Shown one piece after another: positions 1-10,106 of a stretch of DNA of 64,000 bases; within the stretch, counting starts at the first letter, position 1; the number at the start of each line of letters is the position of its first letter. The stretch is taken from assembly GCA_015680905.1 (NCBI GenBank), contig CM027377.1, forward strand, positions 86,881,001 through 86,945,000, written 5' to 3'. The notes beneath the pieces were generated by a model. The model was not told where the DNA came from and made no database searches. It saw nothing but the letters and a program-made list of their open reading frames with translations. Source of the stretch: Coptis chinensis. Taxonomy: Eukaryota; Streptophyta; Magnoliopsida; Ranunculales; Ranunculaceae. A program made the position numbers and the translations under genes.

Positions 1-344
1 CTTATACTTGTAAACGACATATTAAAATGAGATTTTTATATATGAGAAACCACAATTGATTTTAATCTAAGGGTTCAATCTAAGTTTGTTTTTCCCTTAT
101 TCCAAAAAACTACAAAAGATAACCAACCTTAGAATACTCATTTTTTTAGTATTTAACCTCAGAATACTCATAGCGTCAAATAAAATTAAGCACAAAACAA
201 AATTTTATTGAAATCTTACATGTAGCTAGTAAAGCTTATGCATCAAAATCGATTGAACAAAGACATGGAAAGAAAACCCGATAAAAAAAGCAAATAATTA
301 GTCCAAAATTTGTGGTGTCTTTTAATATTTTGTTTTTTAATTCT

Positions 345-538
345 TAGCCCATGCCATTAGTATACTTAACACGTGTTGTCACTTTAAGCACTTGCATCTC
401 TAATTTCCACACGTGTATTCTCTCTTTGATTTTTTTCAAATAGCAAATGGGTTAACATATCAAATGGGTTAACCTATCTCTTGAGTATCTATCTTTAGTT
501 GACTTTAGCGAAGAAGTAAATTTAGTAGCTTTTAAAAT
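345..538 (+). repeat. Diverged direct repeat, copy A
   Basis: Shares its order of words with 946-1106: ATACTTAACACGTG..., CTCTAATTTC.ACA, GTGTA, then TATCTCTTGAGTATCTAT and AGTTGACTT. The copies differ by many substitutions and indels, so this is an old duplication or two remnants of one unidentified repeat. Copy A has an extra internal doubling of AAATGGGTTAAC (445-472). Confidence 0.6.
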
Positions 539-564
539 TGTTTTTATTTTAAAGTTTTGATTTT

Positions 565-765
565 ATCCTTGGAGTTTTAAATATTTAGTCCTACTGTTAA
601 TCACAATATTTTCGTTTGGTCCAAAAAGAAAATGGATGTTAATGAGAAAACGGTCAACTTGCAGTCAATGCTAAGTCAACTTAGTCAAGCGACAATTTTA
701 ATAAATGAACAATTGTAGACCAACACAATTTGCTATTATAATTAGGACTAAAAGCTAAATCGTTT
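565..765. repeat. Possible small MITE with MULE-like ends
   Basis: The left side reads TTTAGTCCTACTGTTAAT and the right side, reverse complemented, reads TTTAGTCCTAATTATAAT. That is an inverted pair resembling the ends of the Pack-MULE at 4207-5794 (TTTTAGTCCTACTTATAAT). I could not fix the termini or find a target duplication. Confidence 0.3.
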
Positions 766-945
766 TGCGGTTCCGGCAGGGCAATTCTAGGGCAGGCTAT
801 CTAGGCAGCCGCCAAGGGACCCCACATTTTAGTGCAACAAAAGGCCCCCAACAACTGTCCAGAAATAAGGTTTATTAGGGTTTAGGCTAGCTTGGTCTGT
901 TTGGGATTCTTGAGGTCCAAAGTCTACTTTTCCACCACTTAACAC

Positions 946-1106
946 ATAATGTCTTTATTAGTCTACTTAACATGTGGTGCCTCTTCCACCACTTGTTTCT
1001 CTAATTTCTACAGGTGTAGTCAATTAGTCATATTTTTAACTTATCTCTTGAGTATCTATTTCAGTTGACTTAAGCAAGAAGTGAAGTCAGTCGCTCTTAA
1101 AGGTAA
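946..1106 (+). repeat. Diverged direct repeat, copy B
   Basis: Partner of copy A. TCTACTTAACATGTGGTG, CTCTAATTTCTACAGGTGTA and TATCTCTTGAGTATCTAT appear in the same order as in copy A. The function is unknown. Confidence 0.6.
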
Positions 1107-1647
1107 CTTCTATTTTTCCCATTTTGTTCTCTTTTTACGATCCTCTTTCTTATTGAAAGTTTTTATGGGATTGGTATCTTTATTTCTTGGATAATTTGCA
1201 TCACATGATTGCGCTTTCACTTTGTTATAACAATTGTGATCGCGGGCATGGACCTTTTGCAATTCTCATTACTTTCTCAACTTCTGATTGTAGGATTCAA
1301 CAAGTAGATTGTGTAAAAGAGAAACACTCTTCCAAGTCTTCTCAGTAAGCTTCTTCATGTACTCTCTATTCTTTAATTATTATTGTGGTTCTTTAATTCA
1401 GGATGGGGAAAATAACTCAACCACATTGTGAGTAATTGGCTGTTAGAGGAAGTGACCCAACATAAAAAAAAACTACATATCAAAATATTATATATGCAGT
1501 CATGGAATATTACATTATAAATTTTAATTTTTTAATTATTATGTACAAAAAAGTTTTAACTATAAAAAATTGTAATGATTCAAATTTTTGTGCATGTTTG
1601 AGAATTATTGTATCGTTTCTCTATCAAAAGCTCTCGGGAGTAGAGAT

Positions 1648-1905
1648 TCAATAGGTAGGTGGAGAGGCGACTCTCCTTTTAGCTGCAACCACTAAAGCCA
1701 ATGCAACTATAAATCCACTGTGTTTTATGTGCTGTGCTACCATGTTAGATTGTAGCAACTCCATGGGCAATGTTCTTTCTTCTTTATAACCTGGATAACT
1801 CTCTAAAAGTCTGAACCTATACTCCTTGCTAAGACATATTCTCATCCATTCTAGATTCCAAATAGTTCTAATGGATCCTTGAGCACGCACTAATTGATGA
1901 TACAC
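1648..1905 (-). CDS. Unidentified 85-aa ORF, possible orphan exon
   Basis: This ORF runs 85 residues to a TGA stop. I do not recognise the family. Unlike the surrounding AT-rich noise, its composition looks protein-like. It has a basic and aromatic first half (motifs RTIWNLEWMRICLSKEYRFR and ESYPGYKEERTLPMELLQSN) and a C-terminal hydrophobic stretch (GFIVALALVVAAKRR) that could be one membrane helix followed by a positive anchor. The start codon is uncertain: coding potential appears to continue upstream without a clear initiator, so this may be the last exon of a truncated gene or a captured gene fragment. There is no neighbouring gene to help. Confidence 0.4.
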   Translation of the reverse strand: MYHQLVRAQGSIRTIWNLEWMRICLSKEYRFRLLESYPGYKEERTLPMELLQSNMVAQHIKHSGFIVALALVVAAKRRVASPPTY

Positions 1906-2187
1906 ACCAAAGAAGTTAGCATCTTATCCAAAAACCTCTCACTCACACTTCAAAACAAAGGTACATATGAAGTTTTTTTTTGGGGTCCTCTTTCATCCCA
2001 TTCCAATTCAATCCCGATAAATAGAGTTATGAAATTCTTGAAAAAAAACATATCATTCAATTCAAATTAAGCATGATGTTAGCACAACGCCTTAAGGTTC
2101 AATGACATACACGTGATAAAACACTACTTGTTTTAGACATCAAAAGATCATGGCTGCCACAATTATAAGCTTGCTAGCTAGATTATC

Positions 2188-2212
2188 AAAAAAAAAAAAA
2201 AAAAAAAAAAAA
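2188..2212 (+). repeat. Poly-A tract
   Basis: About 25 consecutive A, flanked by GCTAGCTAG on the left and GTTAGCTAG on the right. It could be the tail of an old retroposed sequence, but no body was recognised upstream. Confidence 0.85.
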
Positions 2213-3562
2213 CTTGTTAGCTAGTTGTGTCCCACGTGATAGAGTTTAAGGTTATGGGTTGATGAAAAATACACATAATCATAATGATTACATTAGTTAA
2301 TAAAATTACAAATAATTAATGATTCAACCTACATATAACTCTGAAGTAAACCAATACTCTACAATTCTATAATAAAAACACTGAGTACATCAAAGCATAG
2401 TAATTCGTGTTACCTTCTTGATTAAATCCAAGCATAGATATCATTGATGTCCCTTCTTAATCCCTCATGCAAATATTTGTTTAGCTCTATTTCATCTTCT
2501 CCACTTTTGTCATTCAAAATGACATATTTTATGTGTCAGATGTGATGACAGTTCCCTTTGTTTCATCTATCATAGTGGTCTGGTTAATAGTAGAGAAGAG
2601 TCTTTCTATCTCGAAGCACTCTAAACACCCTATTTAACAATGTGGAAACCCCACAACAAAATCACACCTTAAACTTTGTCCTATAAATTGAAAATAGAAT
2701 AAACAGGTGGTCTAACCTCTTTTGCGTCACTGTTGAAGACTTTTCCATTGGAGCCTTCTTCTCTAATTCCATATACGAACTCTTCCTTGGTGGTTCTTCA
2801 ATATATTTGAGTTCGTTCTATGATACAACAAACAAAAATATTATTAATTGATTCTACTATATTACTCGCACGTAGAGATTATAGAATTTTTAGAAGAAGT
2901 GAAATAGATGATAGAGTTGTACTTTTAATAGAAAACATGCAATAACCTTCCGGTCTCAAAATTGCACTTGCACTCAAATTGAAATTTATGTGATCCACGT
3001 GACAAAACCAAGGATTGGGAAATTACCACATAGGAAAGAAATTGTCCATGTAAAACCCCTATTTCTTGGTACATTATTATTTTACAATATTTAGTATTTT
3101 TGGATTAGATATTTAATGCATGGTCAATATGCTAGAAAAATTTGGGTTGACTTTTATTATAAAAAGAGAAAGGAGGGAAAACAAGACAATATTTTTGAAA
3201 TTTGTATTAAAGGAATTTAGTGTTTTAAATTTTAAGTTTTTGTAGAGATTTTTAAATATTTGGAAAGTTTTCAAAAGAGATGTTAATATAAGGTATATAA
3301 TAAATATAGTACTTTTAAAAGAGAATAATATTCTATATTTATGAATAGAGATATTTGGTAAAAAAGATTTTTTTTTTATTAAGGTGAGATAATATGGTAA
3401 GAATTCTATTGTTATGGAAAGTTAACTTTTTTTCAGAGGAAAGTAATGGAAAGTTTTTAGTTGTTAAGAAAACTAATGTGTAGATAATTTAAAATAATGG
3501 AATTTGTCGTAGTTTATTTCTTTGTATCTAAAGAATATGGTTTCACTTAGAACAAAATAAAA

Positions 3563-3566
<4 letters not shown>

Positions 3567-3634
<68 letters not shown>
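3567..3634 (+). repeat. (AT)n microsatellite, about 34 units
   Basis: An uninterrupted AT dinucleotide array of about 68 bp. It is self-complementary and able to extrude as a cruciform. The Tyr/Ile ORF read through it is an artefact. Confidence 0.97.
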
Positions 3635-3641
<7 letters not shown>

Positions 3642-4206
3642 AAAAAAGAAATCAAAAGAAGATTAAAAGGAATAACGAATAAGGAAAAAGAGATAATGAA
3701 GAAAGGGAGTATTTCTATTATTTAGTGATATGGATTTTACGTGTCGTGGATTCTTTTCTATAATTGTTCTTTCGATGACAACAACAAAAATGTGAGTAGA
3801 CCTCACTAATTAGTCATTTCAATTATTTGGTTGTTGATTCCTATCTATATTACATTCAATTAATTAGAAAACAAAGAAATATATGTTGCGTATCTTGAAA
3901 TATTAAATATTAGTGTATGATTAATAGTATTGAAATTGTTGTTTTAATTATAAGGGTTCACAATTTATTTGGATGAATTTAATTAGTGTATATTACTTAT
4001 TAACGTAGTATAATGAAAAAGATATACAAAGAAAAAAAAAATGCATGCATAGTGATTAGCTGTTATTTTTAAGTTGTATATATTAGGAATTCTAACAGAC
4101 AATTTTTGTTGGTTGTTTCGTTTGAATGGCGACATGAATAAATTAAAGATTTTCGGATGATTATAGTATATGTATTAAATGTTGGTTTCGTATGGGTACA
4201 ATTATT

Positions 4207-4440
4207 GGGGTTTTTAGGTTTTAGTCCTACTTATAATAGCGATATTAGGCTTTGATACATTTATACTTGAAAATTAGACTTTAGTCCAACTTTTGCCTTG
4301 TATTTTGCTTAATACCTAGAATAACCTTACACGTGCGTCTCACATGTTTGATTAATTTTAGGACCAAAGCCTAATATCGCTACTATAAATAGGACCAAAG
4401 CCTAAATACCCCTAATTTCAGGCAGGTAAAAGGGATTGAT
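4207..4440 (+). repeat. Left terminal inverted repeat of Pack-MULE
   Basis: Reverse complement of 5561-5794 with few mismatches over the outer 217 bp, decaying in the last 20. The outer 50 bases are also roughly the reverse complement of 4363-4413 (AAAGCCTAATATCGCTA / TAGCGATATTAGGCTTT), so each arm can fold on itself. Confidence 0.9.
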
Positions 4441-4453
4441 TTCCACTATCTTT

Positions 4454-5066
4454 TGTTGTTGCTACAGCACAAGCAGCAGTCGCTGTTATTAGACTTACAA
4501 GCCATGGAAGAGGTACTATGTTTGGTGGAGGTGGAGAAAGATGGGTTGCTATGAAGATTCAAATTGTATTTAGAGGATTCTTGGTATTATTTTCTTGATG
4601 TTTTAGTGTTTAGTTCATCTCATTCCATTCTACTTGGTTTAGTTCTGATTGGTGTCCTTTAATTTATCTATTTTTAGTCTGATTTAAATTGTGTTTCAGG
4701 CAAGAAAAGCTCATAGAGCTTTAAAAGGACTAGTTAAACTACAAGCTCTTGTAAGAGGTTATCTTGTGAGGAAACAAGCTACTAGAGCCCAAAGATAGTG
4801 GAAATCGATACTTGCAGGCCTAAATCACGGTCACGAAGAACCAACACCGACACTTCAATGCCAGAATATGGTGAAGATCCATCATATCAAACGATCTCCT
4901 CTCCGCTTCCATGCCAAATACCAGCTCGTCTATCAATACCCTGAAGGCTGACATTATCATTAAGACTTCGATTGGGGATTCACTGGGGATGAATGTAGGT
5001 TCTCAACTGCAGAAAGCACACCGTGGTTTATGAATTCTACTAGTTCTCAATTGCACAAAGCACACC
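4454..5066 (+). pseudogene. IQD (IQ67-domain) calmodulin-binding protein fragment
   Basis: Translated pieces follow IQD proteins of land plants, microtubule- and nucleus-associated calmodulin-binding scaffolds. In order: VVATAQAAVAVIRLTS; GERWVAMKIQIVFRGFL, the first IQ motif with its aromatic-basic lead-in; a phase-0 intron (4584-4699, GT...AG); then ARKAHRALKGLVKLQALVRG and YLVRKQATRA, the core of the IQ67 domain. A TAG follows at 4796-4798. After a frame change come the family's later motifs: KIVEIDTCRPKSRSRR, then SSPLPCQIPARLSIP, then, in yet another frame, FTGDECRFSTAESTPWF. The protein segment normally lying between the IQ67 domain and the VEID motif is missing. The retained intron rules out a retrocopy. 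It is broken by a stop, an internal deletion and at least two frameshifts. Confidence 0.9.
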
Positions 5067-5500
5067 ACCAATGTTGAAGGCTGTGATCAAGCATAGACAG
5101 GCAAAAAAAGAGTTAGACAAATAAAACAAGAGCATATGAACATAGAAATTCAAGAGCCAGGAGGGCCTTATCAGACTAAACTTTCCAGTTTCAGATAAGT
5201 ACGGATAACATAACACCAAGTAATCCAAACAGAGCATTAGAGGAAGTAACAGTTGGGTTGTTCTTGATAAAAAGTGCAGCCGTTAAACTACCAACAAAGG
5301 CAGAGAGTATGTAGACAAGCCCAATCTTCCCTACAAAATAGAAAGAAATAAGAAATTATAAGCATCAACCACAGCCATATAAGAATTTTGGCTAAGTATT
5401 CCTTTGTTTCGGAAAATGATAAGCAACTCACATGACCCAAACTCTTGCTCCAAACGAACTCCAACAAATATTACACTTGAGAGCCTAATATTGCTACTGA
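5066..5500 (-). pseudogene. Plant rhomboid-like protein fragment
   Basis: On the minus strand the pieces follow plant rhomboid intramembrane serine proteases (RBL family) in order. First FVGVRLEQEFGS, ending at a GT donor near 5430. Then, across an intron of about 95 bp ending TTTTGTAG, IGLVYILSAFVGSLTAALFI, NNPTVTSS and NALFGLLGVMLS, the helix carrying the catalytic serine motif. A degraded remainder ends in FNIGGV, where active family members have AHIGG with the catalytic histidine. The GASG serine motif reads TSSNA and the histidine position reads Asn, so the captured copy looks catalytically dead as well as frameshifted. It abuts the IQD fragment in the opposite orientation. The intron is retained. 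Confidence 0.78.
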
Positions 5501-5560
5501 TAAATTCTCATACAAGAAAAGGGCAATCAAAAGGGAAGAATCAGAATTAATTCATTTTGT

Positions 5561-5794
5561 ATTAATCCCTTTTGTTTGTCTGAAATTAGGGGTATTTAGG
5601 CTTTGGTCCTATTTATAATAGCAATATTAGGCTTTGGTCCTAAAATTCATCAAACATGTGAGACCCACGTGTAAGGGTATTCTAGGTATTAAGTAAAATA
5701 CAAGGCAAAAGTTGGACTAAATTCTAATTTTCAAGTATAAATGTATCAAAGCCTAATATTGCTATTATAAGTAGGACTAAAACCTAAAAACCCC
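5561..5794 (-). repeat. Right terminal inverted repeat of Pack-MULE
   Basis: Inverted partner of the left arm, of equal length. The last four bases are CCCC, followed by the duplicated target. Confidence 0.9.
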
Positions 5795-5803
5795 ATAATT
5801 ATT

Positions 5804-7046
5804 TATAGATTTGATTAGCATGTGATATACATAACAAATTGAAAATGTTGTATATGGGAAATTTATTTATTGTTAAGACGTGTTTGATCGCTAAATGGTG
5901 TTTGGATGGATTAATTAGAAATCTTTGTAATGTAAATCAAAGTGTACATATGGTTTCAGTGTGACATGACATTCCTGAAATGCTATATAAATATTATGCA
6001 GTATGTTTGGAGCAATGGTGACATTATGTGGTATGTTATAATTGTTGTTATGTTAAATGATATGATATGTTATGATATCTATTCAATGCGACTTTTTTTC
6101 AGAATTAAATGTAAACGCTCCATTATTATATTTGTGATATGCTATATGAGGTATTATAGTCTTTGTGGATATTTCCAAAGGGATTGTGGTTTAGTACAAT
6201 AATTTTATTTGGCACGTGAAAGAATAAAATGGTTATAAGATGGATAGTGATATTTCCAAATGTTGTGTTTCAGTGCAATATATTTTATTGGCACATAATA
6301 GAGTGTGGAATGATTACGAGATATAATTGTAAGATATGATATTTGAATAAAATACATAACGAAAATCGTAGAACCTAGCTGCGACAACTCATGTGATTAA
6401 CCCTTGTGTAGGGCGTATATAATATGATTGGCACTTGTGTAGGGCGTATAAGATGCTGATTGACCCATGTGTAGGGCAATCGTAGCCGAATAGTGGCTTG
6501 ATTATCTTGTTTGCAAAATTTATAACGAGACACACGATATTTTATGCCGAATAGTGGCAGTACTCACCAAATGGCGTTCGTGTGAGGGTTACCTGGTATG
6601 CGATATCCCGTTTAGGGTAATTATGCATGGAGTGGTTCATTACGTGAGGGGAGGCATGTGGATGTACATGTTTGGCGTTGGAAAGTGATTGTGGTAGCCA
6701 GGGAAACTACGTAAAATATAGAGACAACGTGATTCTAGAGACACTTGAAGAAACTCTAAACAATAATTGTGATGATATATCAAAGTGTACATTAAATCTA
6801 TAATAAATGATTTATTGTGGTTATGAAATTGGTCATTGAGATTGTTCTTGTTGGTTCAATGAGATGATTGGAATTATGTATATGATATATTTGTTTTATT
6901 GTAATTTATTTTGCATTCACAATGGATTTGCAGAAGGGGTGGGTTGAATTGATTATTTATGCAGGTGTGACCTACTCTGTGATTAGGCCTACACCAGTGT
7001 AAGTATATAATAAGTTTTAGTTTTGTTATTTTATTATTAGATGCAG
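5804..7046. other. Unclassified spacer, probably old repeat remnant
   Basis: No gene supported. 6390-6475 carries a short motif (TGTGTAGGGC with variable flanks) three times, and CCGAATAGTGGC occurs twice (6487-6498 and 6548-6559). The mixed GT-rich composition with many repeats of phrase suggests an eroded LTR or satellite fragment, but I could not find ends. It stops at the target site of element H (7047-7051 TTAAT). Confidence 0.5.
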
Positions 7047-7410
7047 TTAATTGATAAGTACCCAAAACTGTAATACTAAACCCCATAGAGACATAGTGTT
7101 TTGGTTAATTATGTGTTTAATAATCATAAAATAATTATATTTTCGTACTTTTGGAGGTTTTTGTAGTTAACGTGAATATGATGATAAAACATACATCGAA
7201 GTACGAGAATACTAGAATACTTGAAGTCTTCCCACTCAGCCACAGTGAACCCCAACAAAGCCTGACTAGAGCCGAAGATTCCAAAGAGACAAAACCAGTG
7301 CATAACGGGTCCACATGTAAAGAAGCAGCAAACTTCCGTAGCTCACATATTTCAAACTTGGATGCCGACTTCGGCTAGTGAACTGCTAGAGCAACCTGGC
7401 CAACGAACTC

Positions 7411-7418
7411 TATATAAA
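7411..7418 (+). promoter_or_regulatory. TATA box of H LTR
   Basis: TATATAAA in a GC-richer context, 360 bp into the LTR and 494 bp before an AATAAA, the expected order of promoter and poly(A) signal in a plant LTR. Confidence 0.65.
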
Positions 7419-7904
7419 GATAGAAAGTTGTAACAAAGCCAAAATCGGCGCCGCCACTAGACACACCACGTGGACCTACTCTACGGGCCCAAAAGGCATG
7501 ACGAGTCAGCATAGGCAGGTGGCAAGTGATGGTCACAATTTTGTGCCACCTTGCAAAAGGAAAGGAGGGATCAATTCAATGTTTGAATTGATTTTCACAA
7601 AGGACAAAACAAAATTAAAACACAAAAAGACAAAGTTATAAAAAAGTTTGTTTTTATATGAAACAAAAGGACAAACCTTTGGAAACAAGGTTCGGTTGTT
7701 TTGCCAAAAGAGGAATTAATGGACTTTGGCTTCATGGGAGGGGACCAGGCTATGTATATGAGAAGGGGTCTTCAGTTTTGAGTTGGCCAGTTTTAGTTTT
7801 TAGTTTAGACCATAGTCTGTAGCTTTTATATTCTGGCAGTTAGTTTCATTCCGTATTTTCTCCTTCAAGTAGTTTTCCAAGCTTCAGTACTGTAAGTCCT
7901 TCTT

Positions 7905-7910
7905 AATAAA
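7905..7910 (+). terminator. Poly(A) signal of H LTR
   Basis: AATAAA followed by a T-rich stretch. Its position downstream of the TATA box fits the R region. Confidence 0.5.
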
Positions 7911-8135
7911 AGTCATTTCTTTTCAAGTTTAATTCCTGTTCTACATTTACTTATTTATTGTATACATCAAGTTCAATTATTCATCTAGTGACCATGAGCT
8001 AAACCCCCCCCCCTCGGGGAGGGTTATGATGCTCGTGTGAGGATACGGATTGACACTTTAATTTTCCAAAATCACTACATAGGAATTTGGTGTAGATTAT
8101 ACATCTGGTCCCAAAATGATTGAGACTGTACAAGT

Positions 8136-8203
8136 TTGGAGTGCTGATGCTCCAAAACAGTCTCGCGAGAGACCCAAAATGTCTCGCGCGAGACTCTATG
8201 GTG
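8136..8203 (+). other. Left arm of inverted pair spanning the H PBS
   Basis: Contains a small hairpin (GGAGTGCTGATGCTCC), then GTCTCGCGAGAGAC and GTCTCGCGCGAGAC. The reverse complement of 9017-9085 shows the same modules in the same order, so the two arms can pair across the PBS in the genomic RNA. Confidence 0.6.
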
Positions 8204-8688
8204 TCAGACAGCTCTCTGATTTGTCCAACTGATGTAGAATCGAACCAGCAGCTGAAATGATATTCTACAGATGGAATATTAATTCAACTTCTTACGCTAG
8301 TGAGATGAGCCCACTGATGCGTGCATCTCGCTAGGGATCGATACTCGATGTCGTCTCGGGTTTGTCTATGAACTCAAGACGGATTAGAGCTGTAGTGATA
8401 TGGCATTCAAACTGTTGCAACTGATTCTTGCATGAGTATGGTTAACCCTTTCCCCTATTTCTTTATCTCTGTTATTAGCGTCAAAATCATCGTTATTAAT
8501 TTACGTTACTTGCATTACCGTTAATTTACTTAAACTAACTAAATAACCTAAAATCCTACTCACCAAATGTTGTATATCCAGTTGTAAACCTTGCCGAGCC
8601 CTAAGGTATGGATGATCCCTTACTCGACCTATCCTACAAACCCACGTGAGTAAGGTAACTTGACTAAATGAATGACTAACAAACTTTT

Positions 8689-8742
8689 GACTTTGGACTT
8701 CGGACTTCGGACTTCGGATTTCAGACTGTGGACCTCGGACTT
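8689..8742 (+). repeat. GACTTCG heptamer repeat in H LTR
   Basis: Seven or so imperfect tandem copies of a 7-bp unit (GGACTTC), close to the 3' end of the LTR. Confidence 0.85.
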
Positions 8743-8777
8743 AAGTAAACCAAACTAGAAATTACCGTTTTATCAAA

Positions 8778-8790
8778 TGGCACCGCTGCA
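8778..8790 (+). other. Primer binding site of element H
   Basis: TGGCACCGCTGCA lies two bases after the LTR end. It is close to TGGCGCCGTTGC, the tRNA-Asp-type PBS known from Athila/Tat elements, with two mismatches. It matches the E1 PBS (TGGCGCCGCTGC) at 11 of 12 positions. Confidence 0.75.
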
Positions 8791-10106
8791 CGCCTAAGGA
8801 CTCCGAACATTAAACGTAATAAGCGAATACATCTAACAAAACCCACCTCTCCTACCACCTCATCTTTGCAATTTTCATTTGTTTTGCAATACTGACGTGT
8901 TACATACTTGTTTGCCCCAACCTTTTCTACTAACAGATATCTATGAACCAAATCTTGTTTATCGTTTTTAGCATAGTCTAAGTATTCCGTAGAAAGTTGA
9001 AATACTGAACTGATAAAATAGTCTCAGACGAGACAATATTAGTAGCGCGCGAGACTAACCTGGAGTATCAACACTCCGGTTTTCAGGTACAAGCCACTTT
9101 CCTTTTCAGTACTATTTTGGACTCTCTAGTCCTGTTTATCCACTATCCAGTAAGTTCACGAGCTCAGGAGTTATTTTGATCGTTATACGAGAAATCGCAG
9201 GACGCCAGGTTTTGAATTCTTTAACTCCTCAAACTTTGTCGAGGATATTATTTGGTTGATTGCTATAACCTATTTTACCTCGAATATTTATGTGTTGGCA
9301 TGAGAACTCTTTGCGTGTCTAGAATTTTTCCTAAGTAAATGTGGTTCGTCATTACATATTCACGTTAATATGATTAATATGATTCGAATATATTTGGATG
9401 TCTGCGTAATTTCAAATCACCTGCTTAGATTATTTTTATATGTGTATATTACATCCATTCAAGTACAAGGTATTACTTTGCATGAGTTCATTCTCGACAT
9501 TCCCCTAGCTCTCATATAGTTGCCCGTATTTTTAGCTATATATTATTGCATGCGTAGGACGTGTTTCTATTCACGTATAAGTAATATATAGTTGCATGTG
9601 TAAACTTCTTGTGTAAAACTACCATGTGTTAATTGTATGCTTAATCATCTATTTTCGCATCTCTCGTCTTTAATTGCATGTTTCGTAAACACATCTCCAT
9701 AATACATTAATTACGTAAACAAAAAATAATATAAAAAAATAATAATAATAAAATAAAAAAATATATATATATATAATAAAATAAAAATCCTAATAATAAA
9801 TTTTTTAATATAATCATCTTAATAATACCCCGCATAATACACCATCATAAATCATATTCCTATTCTATCAGTGTCTAGCAAACGTGAAAGATTGAGGTTA
9901 CCTAATTAAGGAACGTCCTAGCACAAAAAACCTCCCTCAATTCTCTCGTGTGACCTGGCTGCTGGAATATTCACACGTTATCCTAGCTTACCTGCACATG
10001 TTAGCAATAGCTTAGGAGGACGTGATTCACCTCCCTTCTTCCTTAATTCTCAATTCTCCATTCATAATTCGTTCCTTATGAGTCTTGAATTAAAATTTGT
10101 GTTTGT
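8791..10106 (+). other. 5' untranslated leader of element H
   Basis: Between PBS and gag. No ORF is supported. It holds the right arm of the inverted pair (9017-9085) and a low-complexity AT block at 9719-9840. The segment before gag (9880-10106) is more CT-rich, as usual for a translated mRNA leader. Confidence 0.7.
9017..9085 (-). other. Right arm of inverted pair spanning the H PBS
   Basis: Read on minus: GGAGTGTTGATACTCC hairpin, then GTCTCGCGCG, then GTCTCGTCTGAGAC. This mirrors 8136-8203. Confidence 0.6.

Larger units (their letters stand above)
1..1647. other. AT-rich intergenic spacer
   Basis: No gene is supported here. The stretch is AT-rich with short poly-A and poly-T runs and stops in all frames. 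It holds a diverged direct duplication (345-538 and 946-1106) and a possible small MITE (565-765), both listed separately. Around 770-870 there is a more GC-rich patch that looks like old repeat debris. Confidence 0.7.
1906..4197. other. AT-rich intergenic spacer with simple repeats
   Basis: No convincing coding sequence. It contains a 25-A run and a long AT dinucleotide array (separate entries). The rest is unique-looking AT-rich DNA with frequent stops. Confidence 0.7.
4207..5794. mobile_element. Pack-MULE carrying two captured gene fragments
   Basis: A 1588-bp element bounded by 234-bp terminal inverted repeats starting GGGGTTTTTAGG. The 9 bases outside each end (4198-4206 ACAATTATT; 5795-5803 ATAATTATT) match at 8 of 9 positions, the target-duplication length expected for Mutator-like elements. 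No transposase is present. The interior holds an IQD fragment on plus and a rhomboid fragment on minus, each with remnants of more than one exon and with intron sequence retained. Capture was therefore at the DNA level, the hallmark of a non-autonomous Pack-MULE. An alternative is two MITEs in inverted orientation around a rearranged genic segment. The shared outer TSD and equal arm length favour one element. Confidence 0.8.
7052..8775 (+). repeat. 5' LTR of element H
   Basis: Starts TGATAAGTACCCAAAACTG and ends CCGTTTTATCA, directly before the PBS. The start matches the LTR starts of the E family and S2 (TGATAAGAGCCCAAAACTG), so all belong to related families. It contains TATATAAA (7411) and AATAAA (7905), a C-run at 8004-8014 and half of a long inverted pair. 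Confidence 0.8.

Noticed and set aside
765..880. GC-richer patch (GGCAGCCGCC, GGGACCCC) resembling ends of hAT-like elements
   Set aside because: Only a vague resemblance. No inverted ends or target duplication found.
3473..3655. Minus-strand ORF of alternating Tyr and Ile
   Set aside because: It is the translation of the AT microsatellite.
6385..6480. Short spaced repeats that might suggest a CRISPR-like array
   Set aside because: A plant genome; only three copies of an imperfect 10-bp word with uneven spacing.
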